The notes: generated from the sequence alone by a model not told the origin. Positions 52,865 through 63,055 are shown, counted from the stretch's first letter. The stretch is 64,000 nucleotides of DNA from Fusobacterium sp. FSA-380-WT-3A (GCF_012843705.1 NZ_JABAFQ010000001.1:310001-374000); one strand, 5' to 3'. Made by a program: numbers and translations.

Positions 52865-54264
52865 TATATCTCCATTTCTTTATAAATTGAATGTATAATT
52901 TCTCCTAACTCTTCTAACTCTTCTTCAAATACTGTTTTCATATCAAGAATAAATTTTTTATCCTCTATTCTTCCAATTACAGGAATATAATTTTTTCTAA
53001 AATTTTCTTCTAATTTATTTGGAGAAATTTTACTTTTTAAAAGTATTCCAAAACTTTCAATAAATTCTTCTGGCATACTTCCACCACCAATAGTTGCTTT
53101 AGTTTCTATAACTTCATTATCAATATTTTTATCTTTTAAAATTTTAGAAAACTTATTGGCTCTTTCTTGTACTTTATCTATTTTTTCTGTAATCATTCTT
53201 AAAGTTGGGATATTTTCTACAGCTTCCTTTTCATTTTGGTAGATAGAAAATACTTTTTCTAATATAGCTATAGTGATTTTATCAACTCTTATAGCTCTTA
53301 AAAATTGATTTTTCTTAAGTCTTTCAATATATTCTTTTTTTCCTACAATAATTCCAGCTTGGCAACCTCCAAGAAGTTTATCTCCACTAAAAGTAACTAT
53401 ATCTATTCCACACTCTAAACTTCTTTTAATTGTAGGCTCATTTTTTACACCATACTTTGAAAATTCTATTAAATTCCCACTTCCTATATCTTCAATAGAA
53501 ATTATATTGTGTTTTTTTGCCACTTCAGAAAGTTCTTCTACTGTTGTTTCATGAGTAAATCCTTGTATTTTATAATTAGATGTATGAACTTTTAATAAAA
53601 CTCCTGTTTTCTCTGTAATTTCTCTTTCATAATCCTCTTTATAAGTTCTATTTGTTGTTCCTACTTCTGATATTTTAGCCCCTGCAAATTTTATAATTTC
53701 AGGAATTCTAAAACTTCCTCCTATCTCTACAAGTTCCCCTCTTGAAATTATAACCTCTTTATCTTTAGAAAATTCATTTAAACAAAGAACCACAGCAGCA
53801 GCATTATTATTTACCACTAAAGCTCCTTCACTTCCTACAACACTACAAATCAATCTTTCTAAATTTTTATATCTACTTCCTCTTTTTCCAGTTTCAATAT
53901 CATATTCAAGATTGTTATAACCAGATAAAATATTTCCTACAATATTTCCTATATCTTTTGGAAAAACACTTCTTCCTAAATTTGTATGAATAATTGTTCC
54001 TGTACAATTAAAAACTTTCTCAATATTTTTTCTTTTTTCTATTTTTAACTTTTCTATTATTTCAATTAAAATTTTATTTTTTAAATCTTCTTCACCAGAA
54101 AAATCTTCTAAATCTTTTAAAATTAGATTTCTATATTTTTCTATAGTTTCTTTTATACACGACAAAAAAGTGTAGTAATCTACACTTTCCTTATATTTTT
54201 CTAATTTTTTTTCACTTAAGATGTAGTCAATTTTTGGTAAAGCTCTTAATAATTCTCTCTTCAT
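52864..54264 (-). CDS. selA: L-seryl-tRNA(Sec) selenium transferase
   Basis: A 466-residue PLP enzyme that converts seryl-tRNA(Sec) to selenocysteyl-tRNA using selenophosphate. Seen are FNCTGTIIHTNLGRS, the glycine-rich YNNLEYDIETGKRGSR, VVNNNAAAVVLCLNEF, EIGGSFRIPEI and the PLP lysine in FSGDKLLGGCQAGIIVG. Length is normal. It lies between selD (22-base gap) and selB (overlap). Confidence 0.95.
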   Translation of the reverse strand: MKRELLRALPKIDYILSEKKLEKYKESVDYYTFLSCIKETIEKYRNLILKDLEDFSGEEDLKNKILIEIIEKLKIEKRKNIEKVFNCTGTIIHTNLGRSVFPKDIGNIVGNILSGYNNLEYDIETGKRGSRYKNLERLICSVVGSEGALVVNNNAAAVVLCLNEFSKDKEVIISRGELVEIGGSFRIPEIIKFAGAKISEVGTTNRTYKEDYEREITEKTGVLLKVHTSNYKIQGFTHETTVEELSEVAKKHNIISIEDIGSGNLIEFSKYGVKNEPTIKRSLECGIDIVTFSGDKLLGGCQAGIIVGKKEYIERLKKNQFLRAIRVDKITIAILEKVFSIYQNEKEAVENIPTLRMITEKIDKVQERANKFSKILKDKNIDNEVIETKATIGGGSMPEEFIESFGILLKSKISPNKLEENFRKNYIPVIGRIEDKKFILDMKTVFEEELEELGEIIHSIYKEMEI

Positions 54265-54286
54265 TATTATCTCCTTGAAGCAATAG

Positions 54287-55312
54287 TTATCTTACAATAA
54301 TTATAAAATCTTTTAAATTTTCTACACTTCCTACTATTGCAGATTTTATTTTAAGCTCTCCTAACTCTTTCATAACATCATTTACATATTGAACAGGTAT
54401 TGAAAATAAAAGTCCTCCAGATGTTTGTGGGTCAAATAAAATCTCTTCCATTTCAAAAGGTATATTTTCAAATTTTACTTTTCCCTCTAAAGATTTTCTA
54501 TTTTTTTGTCCACTTCCTGTAATATAAAATTCTTTAGCATATTCTTTACTACCACTTAAGCAAGGAATATATTGAGACTCTATTACAAAAGTTTTTTCTG
54601 AAGCACTAGCCATTTCATATAAATGTCCTAAAAATCCAAATCCTGTTATATCTGTACAAGCTGTAACAGGATATTTTGCTATTATTTCTCCAGCATATTT
54701 ATTTAAAGTCGTCATATTTTCAATGGCTTCTTGAATTTCATTTTCTTTTACAACTTTCATCTTTGAAGCAGTTGTAATTATCCCTGTTCCTAAAGGTTTA
54801 GTAAGGATTAATATATCTCCCTCTTTTGAACCATAATTTTTAAAAATTTTATTAGGGGAACAGATTCCTGTTACTGATAATCCATATTTTATCTCATTGT
54901 CATGAATAGAATGTCCACCACTTAGGACAGCACCTGATTCATAAATTTTTTCAGCTCCACCTCTTAAAATTTCTTCTAAAACTTTTATATTTTCTTTTTC
55001 TGGAAAACAAACTATATTCATTGCTGTAATAGGTTTTCCTCCCATAGCATACACATCACTTAGGGAATTAGCAGCAGCAATTTGTCCAAAAATATATGGG
55101 TCTTCCACCATTGGTGTAAAGAAATCTAAAGTTTGAATAAGAGCTATGTCATCTAAAATCTTATATACTGCAGCATCATCAGACTTTTCATATCCAACTA
55201 TTAAATTTTTATCTTCCTTTACTGGAATTGTTTTTAATATATCTGAAAGAACCTCTGGTCCTATTTTACTAGCTCAGCCACCTATTGAACATCTATCTAA
55301 TAATAGTTTCAT
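54287..55312 (-). CDS. selD: Selenophosphate synthase, itself a selenoprotein (Sec at residue 13)
   Basis: A 341-residue enzyme making selenophosphate from selenide and ATP. Without recoding, the ORF appears to begin at 55111, deep in the protein (MVEDPYIFGQIAAANSLSD). Reading through an in-frame TGA at 55276-55274 restores the normal N-terminus: MKLLLDRCSIGG-Sec-ASKIGPEVLSDI, then YEKSDDAAVYKI and LDFFTPMVEDPY; the Sec lies where E. coli SelD has its catalytic Cys17. A stem-loop follows the UGA. The true ATG at 55312 follows GAGGTGAGAAAA. PHDPQTSGGLL-type sequence (FDPQTSGGLLFSI) is near the C-terminus. Confidence 0.93.
55248..55276 (-). promoter_or_regulatory. Candidate SECIS element in selD
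   Basis: Minus strand from the UGA (55276-55274): after eleven bases, AGGACC (55262-55257), loop AGA, GGTTCT (55253-55248), a six-pair stem including one G-U. Its distance from the UGA and small loop with G are those expected for a bacterial SECIS recognised by SelB. Confidence 0.65.
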
Positions 55313-55348
55313 TTTTCTCACCTCATTATAAAATTACATTTAATTATA

Positions 55349-56680
55349 TCATACTTTACTAAAAATTTCTTTTTTATTTTTTTTACCTAGATATAATATA
55401 ATTCCATTTATAAAATATGATGAGATAGAAATATAATTTCCCACACTTCCACCAACCATTTTTCCAATTAGTGCAACAACTCCTCCTACAACAATAGAAG
55501 TTATTACTATCTCCTCTTTTGCTCTAAATCCAAAGATTCCTAAAAATGTTGGAACTATAAAAGCTCCTGAATAAATTGAAAGAGCTAATAGAAGAGTTGC
55601 TAATATATATTTCATTTTTATAGCTACTAAAATTGATAAAAATCCAAATACAACTATTAAAATTCTTGTTACAAAAATAGAATTTTCTTTTTTCAAATCT
55701 TTTATAAATACTTGAGCAAATAGAGATGAAGCTGTAAGTAAAGTTGTATCAGCTGTAGAAATAACAGCAGATAAAATTCCAAAATATAAAGCTAATGCTA
55801 AAAATTTTGTTAACTTTTCTTGAGCTATAACCAAAAGAACAGAATCTCCCACTCCATTTCCACCAAAAATTTGTTGCCCATATATTCCTATTTTTGCTAA
55901 AATATAAGACAATGGTAATAAAACCAAAATTGTTAATATTATGGAATTCTTCATTGTTTTTTCATCTTTTGCACAAAAAAGTCTTGAATAAATATCAGGT
56001 CCAACGACAAAAGTTGTAGAATAAGAAAGCATCATAACTATTAAATCTATAATTTGAAATTTTTCATTAAACATAGGAGCAACATTTATAGTTATTGGCT
56101 CTTGATTTATAAATAAAAATGTTGAAAGAACTCCAAAAATGATAAATCCAAGTTGGACTACATCTGTTTTTATAATTGAAAGTTGTCCACCTAATAAAGT
56201 ATAAATAATAAAAATAACCCCACTTAAAATCACTCCCTCTGTATAAGTTAGAGTTGTCATTATACTTATTATTTTAGCTGCTCCCATAATTTGAGAGGCT
56301 ATTACTCCAAGCCAAGCTATTGGAATTAAAAGAGAAGCTGCTTGTTGTACTTTTTCTCCATAAAAACTTCCAAGCATACTTGGTAAATTATATCCTTTAA
56401 AATCTTTTATATATTTTACAAGAGGTAAAAGCCCACAGAAACCTAATGAAGCACAAATAACCAACCACATTCCAGCCCAACCAGAAGAATATCCAAAATC
56501 AACACTTCCTAGTATAACAGAACTTCCTACAACAGAGGCCAATAAACTTCCTGTAACTTGAATTATTCCAGCTTTTTTTCCAGCCACAAAAAAATCTTTA
56601 TCATCTTTTATTTTTTTAAAAGAAAGTCCTCCCATTAATAACATAATTAAAAAATATAAAAATAAAAATTGTTTATTCAT
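55349..56680 (-). CDS. Sodium:solute symporter (SSS/SLC5 family)
   Basis: A 443-residue inner-membrane symporter of about thirteen helices. Family features: DDKDFFVAGKKAG after TM1, ASVVGSSVILGSVDFGYSSGW, KYIKDFKGYNLPSMLGSFYG, SRLFCAKDEKTMKNS and the sodium-site helix SAVISTADTTLLTASS. It is close to the proline/pantothenate-like branch, but the substrate is unknown. The start at 56680 follows AAAGGAG; a longer frame exists. It stands 36 bases before selD without a terminator, so it is the first gene of the selenium operon. Confidence 0.86.
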   Translation of the reverse strand: MNKQFLFLYFLIMLLMGGLSFKKIKDDKDFFVAGKKAGIIQVTGSLLASVVGSSVILGSVDFGYSSGWAGMWLVICASLGFCGLLPLVKYIKDFKGYNLPSMLGSFYGEKVQQAASLLIPIAWLGVIASQIMGAAKIISIMTTLTYTEGVILSGVIFIIYTLLGGQLSIIKTDVVQLGFIIFGVLSTFLFINQEPITINVAPMFNEKFQIIDLIVMMLSYSTTFVVGPDIYSRLFCAKDEKTMKNSIILTILVLLPLSYILAKIGIYGQQIFGGNGVGDSVLLVIAQEKLTKFLALALYFGILSAVISTADTTLLTASSLFAQVFIKDLKKENSIFVTRILIVVFGFLSILVAIKMKYILATLLLALSIYSGAFIVPTFLGIFGFRAKEEIVITSIVVGGVVALIGKMVGGSVGNYISISSYFINGIILYLGKKNKKEIFSKV

Positions 56681-56797
56681 AAAAATTTCTCCTTTTTTGA
56701 AATACAAAAAATTATATCATATTTAAATTTAATTTTTTATTTTTTATTTTAAAGAGGTTTACATTTTTATTTTAATGTTATTTTATTTTACTCATAA

Positions 56798-56826
56798 TTG
56801 ACTTATCTATATATAAATTGTATAAT
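56798..56826 (+). promoter_or_regulatory. Promoter of the RND efflux operon
   Basis: TTGACT (56798-56803), 17 bases, TATAAT (56821-56826), about 75 bases before the TolC-like gene. Confidence 0.8.
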
Positions 56827-56901
56827 ATATTATTGAAAAATAATTACTTATTGAAAAGAACAATTTATGTTATTTTATAAATTTTTAAAGGTGGTACTTA
56901 A

Positions 56902-58329
56902 ATGAAAAAAAAGATTTTGCTTCTTTGCCTTTCTCTTTTTATTTTAGGTTGTTCCAATCAAGATACTAGAAAAAATATTGACAAAGAAAATACTCTAACG
57001 GAAAAAGAATATTTAAAAAAATATGGAGATACTCTGTCTTTAGAAGAAATTTTAGAGATAAATAGAGACAGAAATTTAGATTTAAAGATAAAACAATTAG
57101 AAAGAGAAATTGCTACTTTAGACAAAAAAATTACCTTTGGAAATTTTTTGCCTTCAATTAATATTTTAGGAGGCTATACAAAATTAGATAATAATATTGA
57201 TATAAATATTGATACAAGTTCTCTTACTAGTTTTTTCCCAATCCCAATACCTCCAGGAATTTTACCTAATTCACTTTCTTCAAGACTTGTTGATGAAAGT
57301 TTTTATACTTATGGAGTAGGAGCACAAATTCCTATTTTCGTTCCATCATTATGGTTTTTATATTCTGCTAGACAAAAGGGAGAAAAAATTAGTGAGCTTG
57401 TAGAAAATCTAACAACTAAACTTACAACTTTACAAGTTACAGGAGAATATTATTACATTTTAGCTCTACAATCTGAAGAAAAATATTTGCTAGATGATTT
57501 AAAGGCAGCAAAAGAGTTAGAAAGAAAAGCTAAAGTTTCTTTAAAAGTTGATGCAATACTACCTTGGGAACTTGATAAAGCTTCTACATTAGTAAAAGCT
57601 AAAGAGTCTTCTTTAAGAAATAATCAAAGAGATTTATTAGTAGCTAAAATGAATCTTATGAAATCTTTAAACCTTAGTCCTTTGACTAATTTTACTTTAG
57701 AAGATGTTGAAGTTGGAAATATCTCTCCTCTTCCTCCTCTAGATGAATGTATATTTCAAGCAATTTCTGGAAATGAAGTTTTAAAAATTACTTCTCTTTC
57801 TAAAGATATTAGTAAAGATGTTAAAAAAATTGCTATATCAAATTTTCTACCTAAAATAATTTTGGGTGGTGGCTATATAAATAATAGTAATGAAATTTTT
57901 GCTGACCCAAGCTTTTTATATGGAAATGTAAGTGGAATTTTATCAATTTTTAATGGCTTTAAAAATGTAAATGAATATAAAAAAGCTGTTAGACAACAAA
58001 AAATATCCGAATTAAAATTGGAAAAAGAATTTTTAACAACAGTTATTGAAACTACAAAAGCTTATAATAATGTTGTAAAATCTATGGAAATGTGTGAAAT
58101 AGCAAATCTTAATTTTAAAGCTGAAGAGGGAAAACTTAGACAGAAAAAAGTTGAGAAAAAAGTTGATATGATAGATGATGAAGAATATTTTAAAACTTTA
58201 GCTAGTTATAATCAAGCTTTAAGTCTAAAGAAAAAAGCAGATTTTCAATATGAAATTGCTCTAGGAGCTTTAAATATAGCTATGGGAAAAGAACCTCTTA
58301 AGAAGGGAGAGAAAAATAATGAAATATAA
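56902..58329 (+). CDS. Outer-membrane efflux factor (TolC family, lipoprotein)
   Basis: A 475-residue outer-membrane channel of a tripartite pump. The lipoprotein signal is KKKILLLCLSLFILGCSN with lipobox LGC; the mature part has the two TolC repeats, starting LSLEEILEINRDRNLDLKIK and ending YNQALSLKKKADFQYEIALGALNIAMG, the latter coiled. It is the first gene of the operon and overlaps the adaptor gene by 11 bases. Confidence 0.9.
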   Translation: MKKKILLLCLSLFILGCSNQDTRKNIDKENTLTEKEYLKKYGDTLSLEEILEINRDRNLDLKIKQLEREIATLDKKITFGNFLPSINILGGYTKLDNNIDINIDTSSLTSFFPIPIPPGILPNSLSSRLVDESFYTYGVGAQIPIFVPSLWFLYSARQKGEKISELVENLTTKLTTLQVTGEYYYILALQSEEKYLLDDLKAAKELERKAKVSLKVDAILPWELDKASTLVKAKESSLRNNQRDLLVAKMNLMKSLNLSPLTNFTLEDVEVGNISPLPPLDECIFQAISGNEVLKITSLSKDISKDVKKIAISNFLPKIILGGGYINNSNEIFADPSFLYGNVSGILSIFNGFKNVNEYKKAVRQQKISELKLEKEFLTTVIETTKAYNNVVKSMEMCEIANLNFKAEEGKLRQKKVEKKVDMIDDEEYFKTLASYNQALSLKKKADFQYEIALGALNIAMGKEPLKKGEKNNEI

Positions 58330-59437
58330 ATTTTTAGGATTTTTAATGTTTTTAATTTTAATATCTGGTTGTAAAAAAGATATCGAACCTACTATTAGAC
58401 CTGTAGAAACTTTTCAGGCAACTTTAATTCCAAAAACTTTAGAATATCAATATCCTGGAGTTGTATCTCCTGAGAAAGAAGCTAATCTATCTTTTAGAGT
58501 AGCTGGACCTATAGATGAATTTAATGTGGAAATTGGTTCTTTTGTTAGTGAAGGAACTATAATTGCTAAACTTGACCAAAGAGATTATAATTTACAATTA
58601 GAAGCTTTTAAAAATAAAGAAGCTATGGCCAAAAATGGATATGAAGCAGCTAAAGCTATATCTGACAATGCAAAAAAACAATTTGCTAGAGTTGAAATCT
58701 TATATAAAGAAAAAGCTATTACAAAGAAAAAATATGATGAAGCTTTAGCTAGTTACAAAGCAGCTATTTCAAAAGAAAAAGCAATGTTATCTCAATATGA
58801 CGAAGCTAAAAAAGGTGTTGAAAATTGTCAAAACCAATTAAAAGATACTTATTTAATAGCTCCTTATGATGGTTATATTCATAAAAAATTTGCTGATAAT
58901 GGTTCTATTGTAGGGGCAGGTTTACCTGTAGTAGGTATTTCATCTTTAGGAGAAACAAGAGTAAAAATTAATATTTCTGAAAATGATATAGATAAATTCT
59001 TGGATATAAAAGAGGTTTTCTTTATCCATAACGATAAAAAATATCCTCTTAAATTATCTGAAGTAAGTAGGGTTAAAAGCACTCTAAATTTAACTTATCC
59101 TGTTATTTTTAATTTTGAAGAAAATTCTGATATTCCCATAGATTCTCAAGGAATTGTATCTATAATTTTTGATTCTACAGATGAAACAGGAATTATAATT
59201 CCAGCTGAATCTATTTTTGAAAAAAATAATGAACCTAACGTTTGGATATATAAAGACGGAGTTGTAAATATTAAAAATATTAAAATTGTTAAGCCTTATT
59301 TAAATGGAATGGTAATTGTAAAAAATATTAATCCAGGAGATAAAGTTGTAACTAAAGGTGTTCATGAATTATCTGAAAATCAAAAAGTAAATTTATTAGA
59401 GCCTTTTTCTAAAACTAATGTAGGAAATGTTTTATAG
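58319..59437 (+). CDS. RND efflux periplasmic adaptor (membrane-fusion protein)
   Basis: A 372-residue adaptor with lipobox LISGCKK near residue 18. It contains the biotinyl-lipoyl half-motif LSFRVAGPIDEFNVEIGSFV (about 55-75), a helical hairpin (about 95-165), the second lipoyl half LIAPYDGYIHKKFADNGSIV, and beta-barrel/membrane-proximal parts with GDKVVTKGVHELSENQKV. It links the RND pump to the TolC-like channel; the three genes overlap or adjoin. Confidence 0.92.
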   Translation: MKYKFLGFLMFLILISGCKKDIEPTIRPVETFQATLIPKTLEYQYPGVVSPEKEANLSFRVAGPIDEFNVEIGSFVSEGTIIAKLDQRDYNLQLEAFKNKEAMAKNGYEAAKAISDNAKKQFARVEILYKEKAITKKKYDEALASYKAAISKEKAMLSQYDEAKKGVENCQNQLKDTYLIAPYDGYIHKKFADNGSIVGAGLPVVGISSLGETRVKINISENDIDKFLDIKEVFFIHNDKKYPLKLSEVSRVKSTLNLTYPVIFNFEENSDIPIDSQGIVSIIFDSTDETGIIIPAESIFEKNNEPNVWIYKDGVVNIKNIKIVKPYLNGMVIVKNINPGDKVVTKGVHELSENQKVNLLEPFSKTNVGNVL

Positions 59438-59446
59438 AGGTGGCTT

Positions 59447-62400
59447 ATGAAATTTATAGATTACTCAATTAAAAATACAATTGTTGTAAAATTTATGGTT
59501 TTCCTTTTAGTAATAGGAGGATTATTTTCCTATTTTAAACTTGGAAAATTAGAAGACCCTGAATTTAAAATAAAAGAAGCTTTAGTAGTTACTTTTTATC
59601 CTAATGCTGATGCTCATACTGTAGAATTACAAGTCACAAATGAAATAGAAGAAGCTTTACAAAAAATTCCCAATATAGATTTTTTACAAAGTGTATCTAA
59701 ACCTGGTTACTCTCAAGTAAAAATAAAATTAAAAGAATCTTTACCTAGTGAGGAACTTGAACAATATTGGGATAATTTAAGAAAAAAAGTTGAAGATGCT
59801 AGAATAAATTTGCCTTTAGGTGCTTTACCTCCTATTGTGCTAGATGATTATGGAGCTGTTTATGGAATTTTTCTAGCTGTTACAAGTGATGGATATTCTT
59901 ATTCGGAGCTTAGAAAATATACTGATTACATCACTAAAGAATTAAACTCTATAAATGGAATCGCTCAAGTTACTCAATTTGGAAAATTAACTGATGCTAT
60001 TGAGGTTATAATTGATAGAGAAAAAATAAATTCTATGGGACTAAGTCCAAAACTTATTGCTACTTCCCTACTTAGTGAAAATATTATAACAGGTGGAGGG
60101 ACTATTGATTATGGAAATTTAAGAGTCAATCTTAGACTTAATAATAAAGTTAATACCATAGAAAAGCTAGAAAATCTTATAATATTTTCTAAAAAACTTC
60201 CTGATGGAAATGATGAAATTGTCCGTCTAAAAGATATTGCAACTTTTAAAAGAGATTATATAAAGCCTATATCTCAAAAAATGTTTTATAATGGCAAAAT
60301 GTCTATGGGAATTTCTCTTTCTCCAGAAGCTGGAAGTAACATAGTAAAAACAGGAAAAGTAATTGATAAAAAAATTATTGAATTAAAAGAAAAATTACCA
60401 ACAGGAATAAACATTGAAAAAATTTATTATCAACCTGATTTAGTTACATCAGCTATAAATAATTTTATATTAAATCTTATTCTCTCAATAATTACTGTTG
60501 TAGGAATATTACTTCTTACTATGGGAGTAAAAAGTGGCCTTATAATTGGAACTAACCTTGTACTTTCAATTTTAGGAACTTTAATTTTTATGCTTGTTAT
60601 GAAAATTGACATGCAAAGAGTTTCATTAGGTTCTTTTATAATTGCTATGGGAATGTTAGTTGATAACTCTATTGTTATAGTTGATGGAATTTTGGTAAGA
60701 AGAAATTATGGAATGGATATGGAGCAAGCTCTTTTAGAATCTACTCATAAGCCAGCTCTTCCTCTTTTAGGAGCTACATTTATAGCTGCTATTGCATTCT
60801 TACCAGCTTATTTAATGGCTAGCTATACTGGAGAATATGTAAGTTCTTCTTTCTGGGTAATTGGAATTTCTCTTATGTTAAGTTGGATTTTATGTCTTAC
60901 TCAAACTCCTGTATATTGTAAATTATATTTAGAAGATGAACCTATCACTACTCCTAGTGAGAGAGAAGAAAAAATATATAATAAATTGAGAGATTTATTA
61001 TATTATTTATTAAACAGAAAAAAATCTACTCTATCTATTTTAGGACTGGCTTTTATAGTTTCTCTTTTAATTTTTATAAAAATTCCAAAAACTTTTTTCC
61101 CTGATTCAGATAAAAAAGGGTTTACTATGAGTCTTTGGGCACCAGAAGGAAGTAAAATAGAAGTTGTAGAAAAAGCCACAAAAGAACTTGGAGATTTTTT
61201 ACAAAAAAATGAAAATGTAACAAAAGTAGTATCTACAATTGGAGCTTCTCCTGCTAGATATTATGTTTGTACTATCCCTGAAATGCCAAATTCATCTTAT
61301 GGAGAACTTATAATCAATATTGATAAATTAAAAAATCTTAAAAAAGTTTCAGACTTAGCTCTTGATTATGCAAATAAAAATTTATCTGGAATAGTAGTTA
61401 CTTCAAAAAAATATCCAAATGGAGTTCCCACTGAATATCCAATAGAAATAGCTTTCTCAGGACCAGACCCTCAAATTCTTAGAGATTTAGCTGATAAAAC
61501 TATTGATATTGTAAAAAAATCTCCATATATTTTAACTGCCAAAACAGATTGGAGAAATAAACTTTTAGTTTGGGAAGGAGATTATTCTCAATCAAAAGGT
61601 ATTCGAAATAATGTAACACCTATTGATATTACAACAGGTCTTATGAGAACTACAAATGGAATTCCTATTGGAAGAATTCAGGAAAATGATAACTCTGTGG
61701 CTGTTGTCTTAAAAGAAACTAGTGACATTGAAAATCAAATCAATAATATTAATCAAACTCCTATTTGGGGAGTAAATATGCAAGCTTTACCCCTTTCAAA
61801 TATGTTAAACAATGAAAAATTAACTTTTGAAGAGGGACAAATTTGGAGAAGAAATAGAGTAAGAACTATTACTGTTCAATGTGATATTCCTATGGAGGTA
61901 AATGCTGAAGAAGTAAGAGCTGAATTTAAAAAAGAGATAAATTCTATATCATTGCCAAAAGGATATAAACTTACTTGGTTAGGTGAATATGAGGAACAAA
62001 CAAAAAATGTCTTAGCTCTATTAAAAGCTGTACCTCTACCTGTAATTATAATGTTTACTATTTGTGTTTTACTTTTTGCTAGTATAAAAATTCCTCTTTT
62101 AATATTCTCTGCTCTTCCGTTAGCTCTTATTGGAGTAGCACCTGGATTATTTATTACTGGTAAAAGTTTTGGATTTATGTCTACTATTGGATTAGTTTCT
62201 CTTTCTGGAATGATGATAAAAAATATGATAGTTCTAGTTGATGAAATTAACTATGAAATTAATATTTTGAAAAAAGATAAATTTATAGCACTTATTGATT
62301 CTGCTATCAGTAGAATTAGGTCTGTAACTTTAGCTGCTCTTACTACTATTCTTGGAATGATTCCACTTTTATGGGACCCATTATATGGAGATATGGCAGC

Positions 62401-62512
62401 AACAATTATCTTTGGATTATTTGTTTCTACTGTATTAACTCTATTTATTTTCCCTGTGGCATATGCTGTATTTTTTAATATAAAAGAGAAAAAAGGTGAA
62501 AGTAATGTTTAA
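59447..62512 (+). CDS. RND family efflux permease (AcrB-type)
   Basis: A 1021-residue inner-membrane proton-driven pump with twelve helices and two large periplasmic loops. The proton-relay Asp pair lies in GMLVDNSIVIVDGI (TM4, about residue 405); YCKLYLEDEP and the TM10 helix with SLSGMMIKNMIVLVDEI follow. EDPEFKIKEALVVTFYPNADA near the N-terminus is typical of the heavy, substrate-broad HAE group. The substrate is unknown; no local repressor gene is present. Its 3' end overlaps the GNAT gene by eight bases. Confidence 0.94.
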   Translation: MKFIDYSIKNTIVVKFMVFLLVIGGLFSYFKLGKLEDPEFKIKEALVVTFYPNADAHTVELQVTNEIEEALQKIPNIDFLQSVSKPGYSQVKIKLKESLPSEELEQYWDNLRKKVEDARINLPLGALPPIVLDDYGAVYGIFLAVTSDGYSYSELRKYTDYITKELNSINGIAQVTQFGKLTDAIEVIIDREKINSMGLSPKLIATSLLSENIITGGGTIDYGNLRVNLRLNNKVNTIEKLENLIIFSKKLPDGNDEIVRLKDIATFKRDYIKPISQKMFYNGKMSMGISLSPEAGSNIVKTGKVIDKKIIELKEKLPTGINIEKIYYQPDLVTSAINNFILNLILSIITVVGILLLTMGVKSGLIIGTNLVLSILGTLIFMLVMKIDMQRVSLGSFIIAMGMLVDNSIVIVDGILVRRNYGMDMEQALLESTHKPALPLLGATFIAAIAFLPAYLMASYTGEYVSSSFWVIGISLMLSWILCLTQTPVYCKLYLEDEPITTPSEREEKIYNKLRDLLYYLLNRKKSTLSILGLAFIVSLLIFIKIPKTFFPDSDKKGFTMSLWAPEGSKIEVVEKATKELGDFLQKNENVTKVVSTIGASPARYYVCTIPEMPNSSYGELIINIDKLKNLKKVSDLALDYANKNLSGIVVTSKKYPNGVPTEYPIEIAFSGPDPQILRDLADKTIDIVKKSPYILTAKTDWRNKLLVWEGDYSQSKGIRNNVTPIDITTGLMRTTNGIPIGRIQENDNSVAVVLKETSDIENQINNINQTPIWGVNMQALPLSNMLNNEKLTFEEGQIWRRNRVRTITVQCDIPMEVNAEEVRAEFKKEINSISLPKGYKLTWLGEYEEQTKNVLALLKAVPLPVIIMFTICVLLFASIKIPLLIFSALPLALIGVAPGLFITGKSFGFMSTIGLVSLSGMMIKNMIVLVDEINYEINILKKDKFIALIDSAISRIRSVTLAALTTILGMIPLLWDPLYGDMAATIIFGLFVSTVLTLFIFPVAYAVFFNIKEKKGESNV

Positions 62513-62996
62513 TATAAGAGAGATGATACCAAATGATTGGAAGTTTGTAAAAGAAATTTATGAACAGGCTCTTATAGAGGGAAAATCAACTTTTACTAAA
62601 AAATCCCCAACTTTTGAAAATTGGGATAAAAATCACTTAAAAAACTGTAGATATGTACTTGAAAAAGATAAAAAAATTATAGGTTGGTGCTCCCTAAGTC
62701 CTACTTCTTCAAGAGATGTTTATAAAGGTGTAGTAGAAATTAGTATTTATATTCATCAAGAATATAGAAATATTGGAGCTGGAAAATTTTTACTTAATTA
62801 TTTAATCAAAGAAAGTGAGAAAAAAGGTTATTGGTCTTTAATATCTTCTATAATTAGTAGTAATATAAATAGTATAAAATTACATGAAAAATGTGGTTTT
62901 CGTCAAGTTGGATATAGAGAAAAAATAGCAAAGGATATTTTTGGAGTTTGGCAAGATACTTTTTTATATGAAAAAAGAAGTAAACTAATATTTTAA
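62505..62996 (+). CDS. GNAT acetyltransferase (phosphinothricin-acetyltransferase-like)
   Basis: A 163-residue N-acetyltransferase. The order MFNIREMIPNDWKFVKEIYE, TPTFE-like loop, VEISIYIHQEYRNIGAGKFLL (acetyl-CoA loop Q-x2-R-x-x-G-x-G) and INSIKLHEKCGFRQVGYREKI is that of the Pat/YncA/MnaT group, which acetylates amino-acid analogues such as methionine sulfoximine. The ATG at 62505 is used with AAGGTG as ribosome site; an in-frame GTG at 62496 would add three residues. It overlaps the pump gene, suggesting joint use in detoxification. Confidence 0.88.
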   Translation: MFNIREMIPNDWKFVKEIYEQALIEGKSTFTKKSPTFENWDKNHLKNCRYVLEKDKKIIGWCSLSPTSSRDVYKGVVEISIYIHQEYRNIGAGKFLLNYLIKESEKKGYWSLISSIISSNINSIKLHEKCGFRQVGYREKIAKDIFGVWQDTFLYEKRSKLIF

Positions 62997-63006
62997 ATCA
63001 ATAAAA

Positions 63007-63049
63007 AGAGGTTGTTACAAATTCTTTATTATAAACTGTAACAACCTCT
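63007..63049. terminator. GTTGTTACA hairpin, bidirectional terminator
   Basis: AGAGGTTGTTACA (63007-63019) pairs perfectly with TGTAACAACCTCT (63037-63049), with A- and T-rich flanks, between the GNAT gene and the convergent histidine kinase. It belongs to the GTTG hairpin group. Confidence 0.82.
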
Positions 63050-63055
63050 CTTCTT

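Noticed and set aside
54287-55111. selD starting at the ATG 55111
   Set aside because: It would lack the catalytic residue and N-terminal domain; the in-frame UGA with SECIS-like hairpin explains the break, so it is neither truncated nor a pseudogene.
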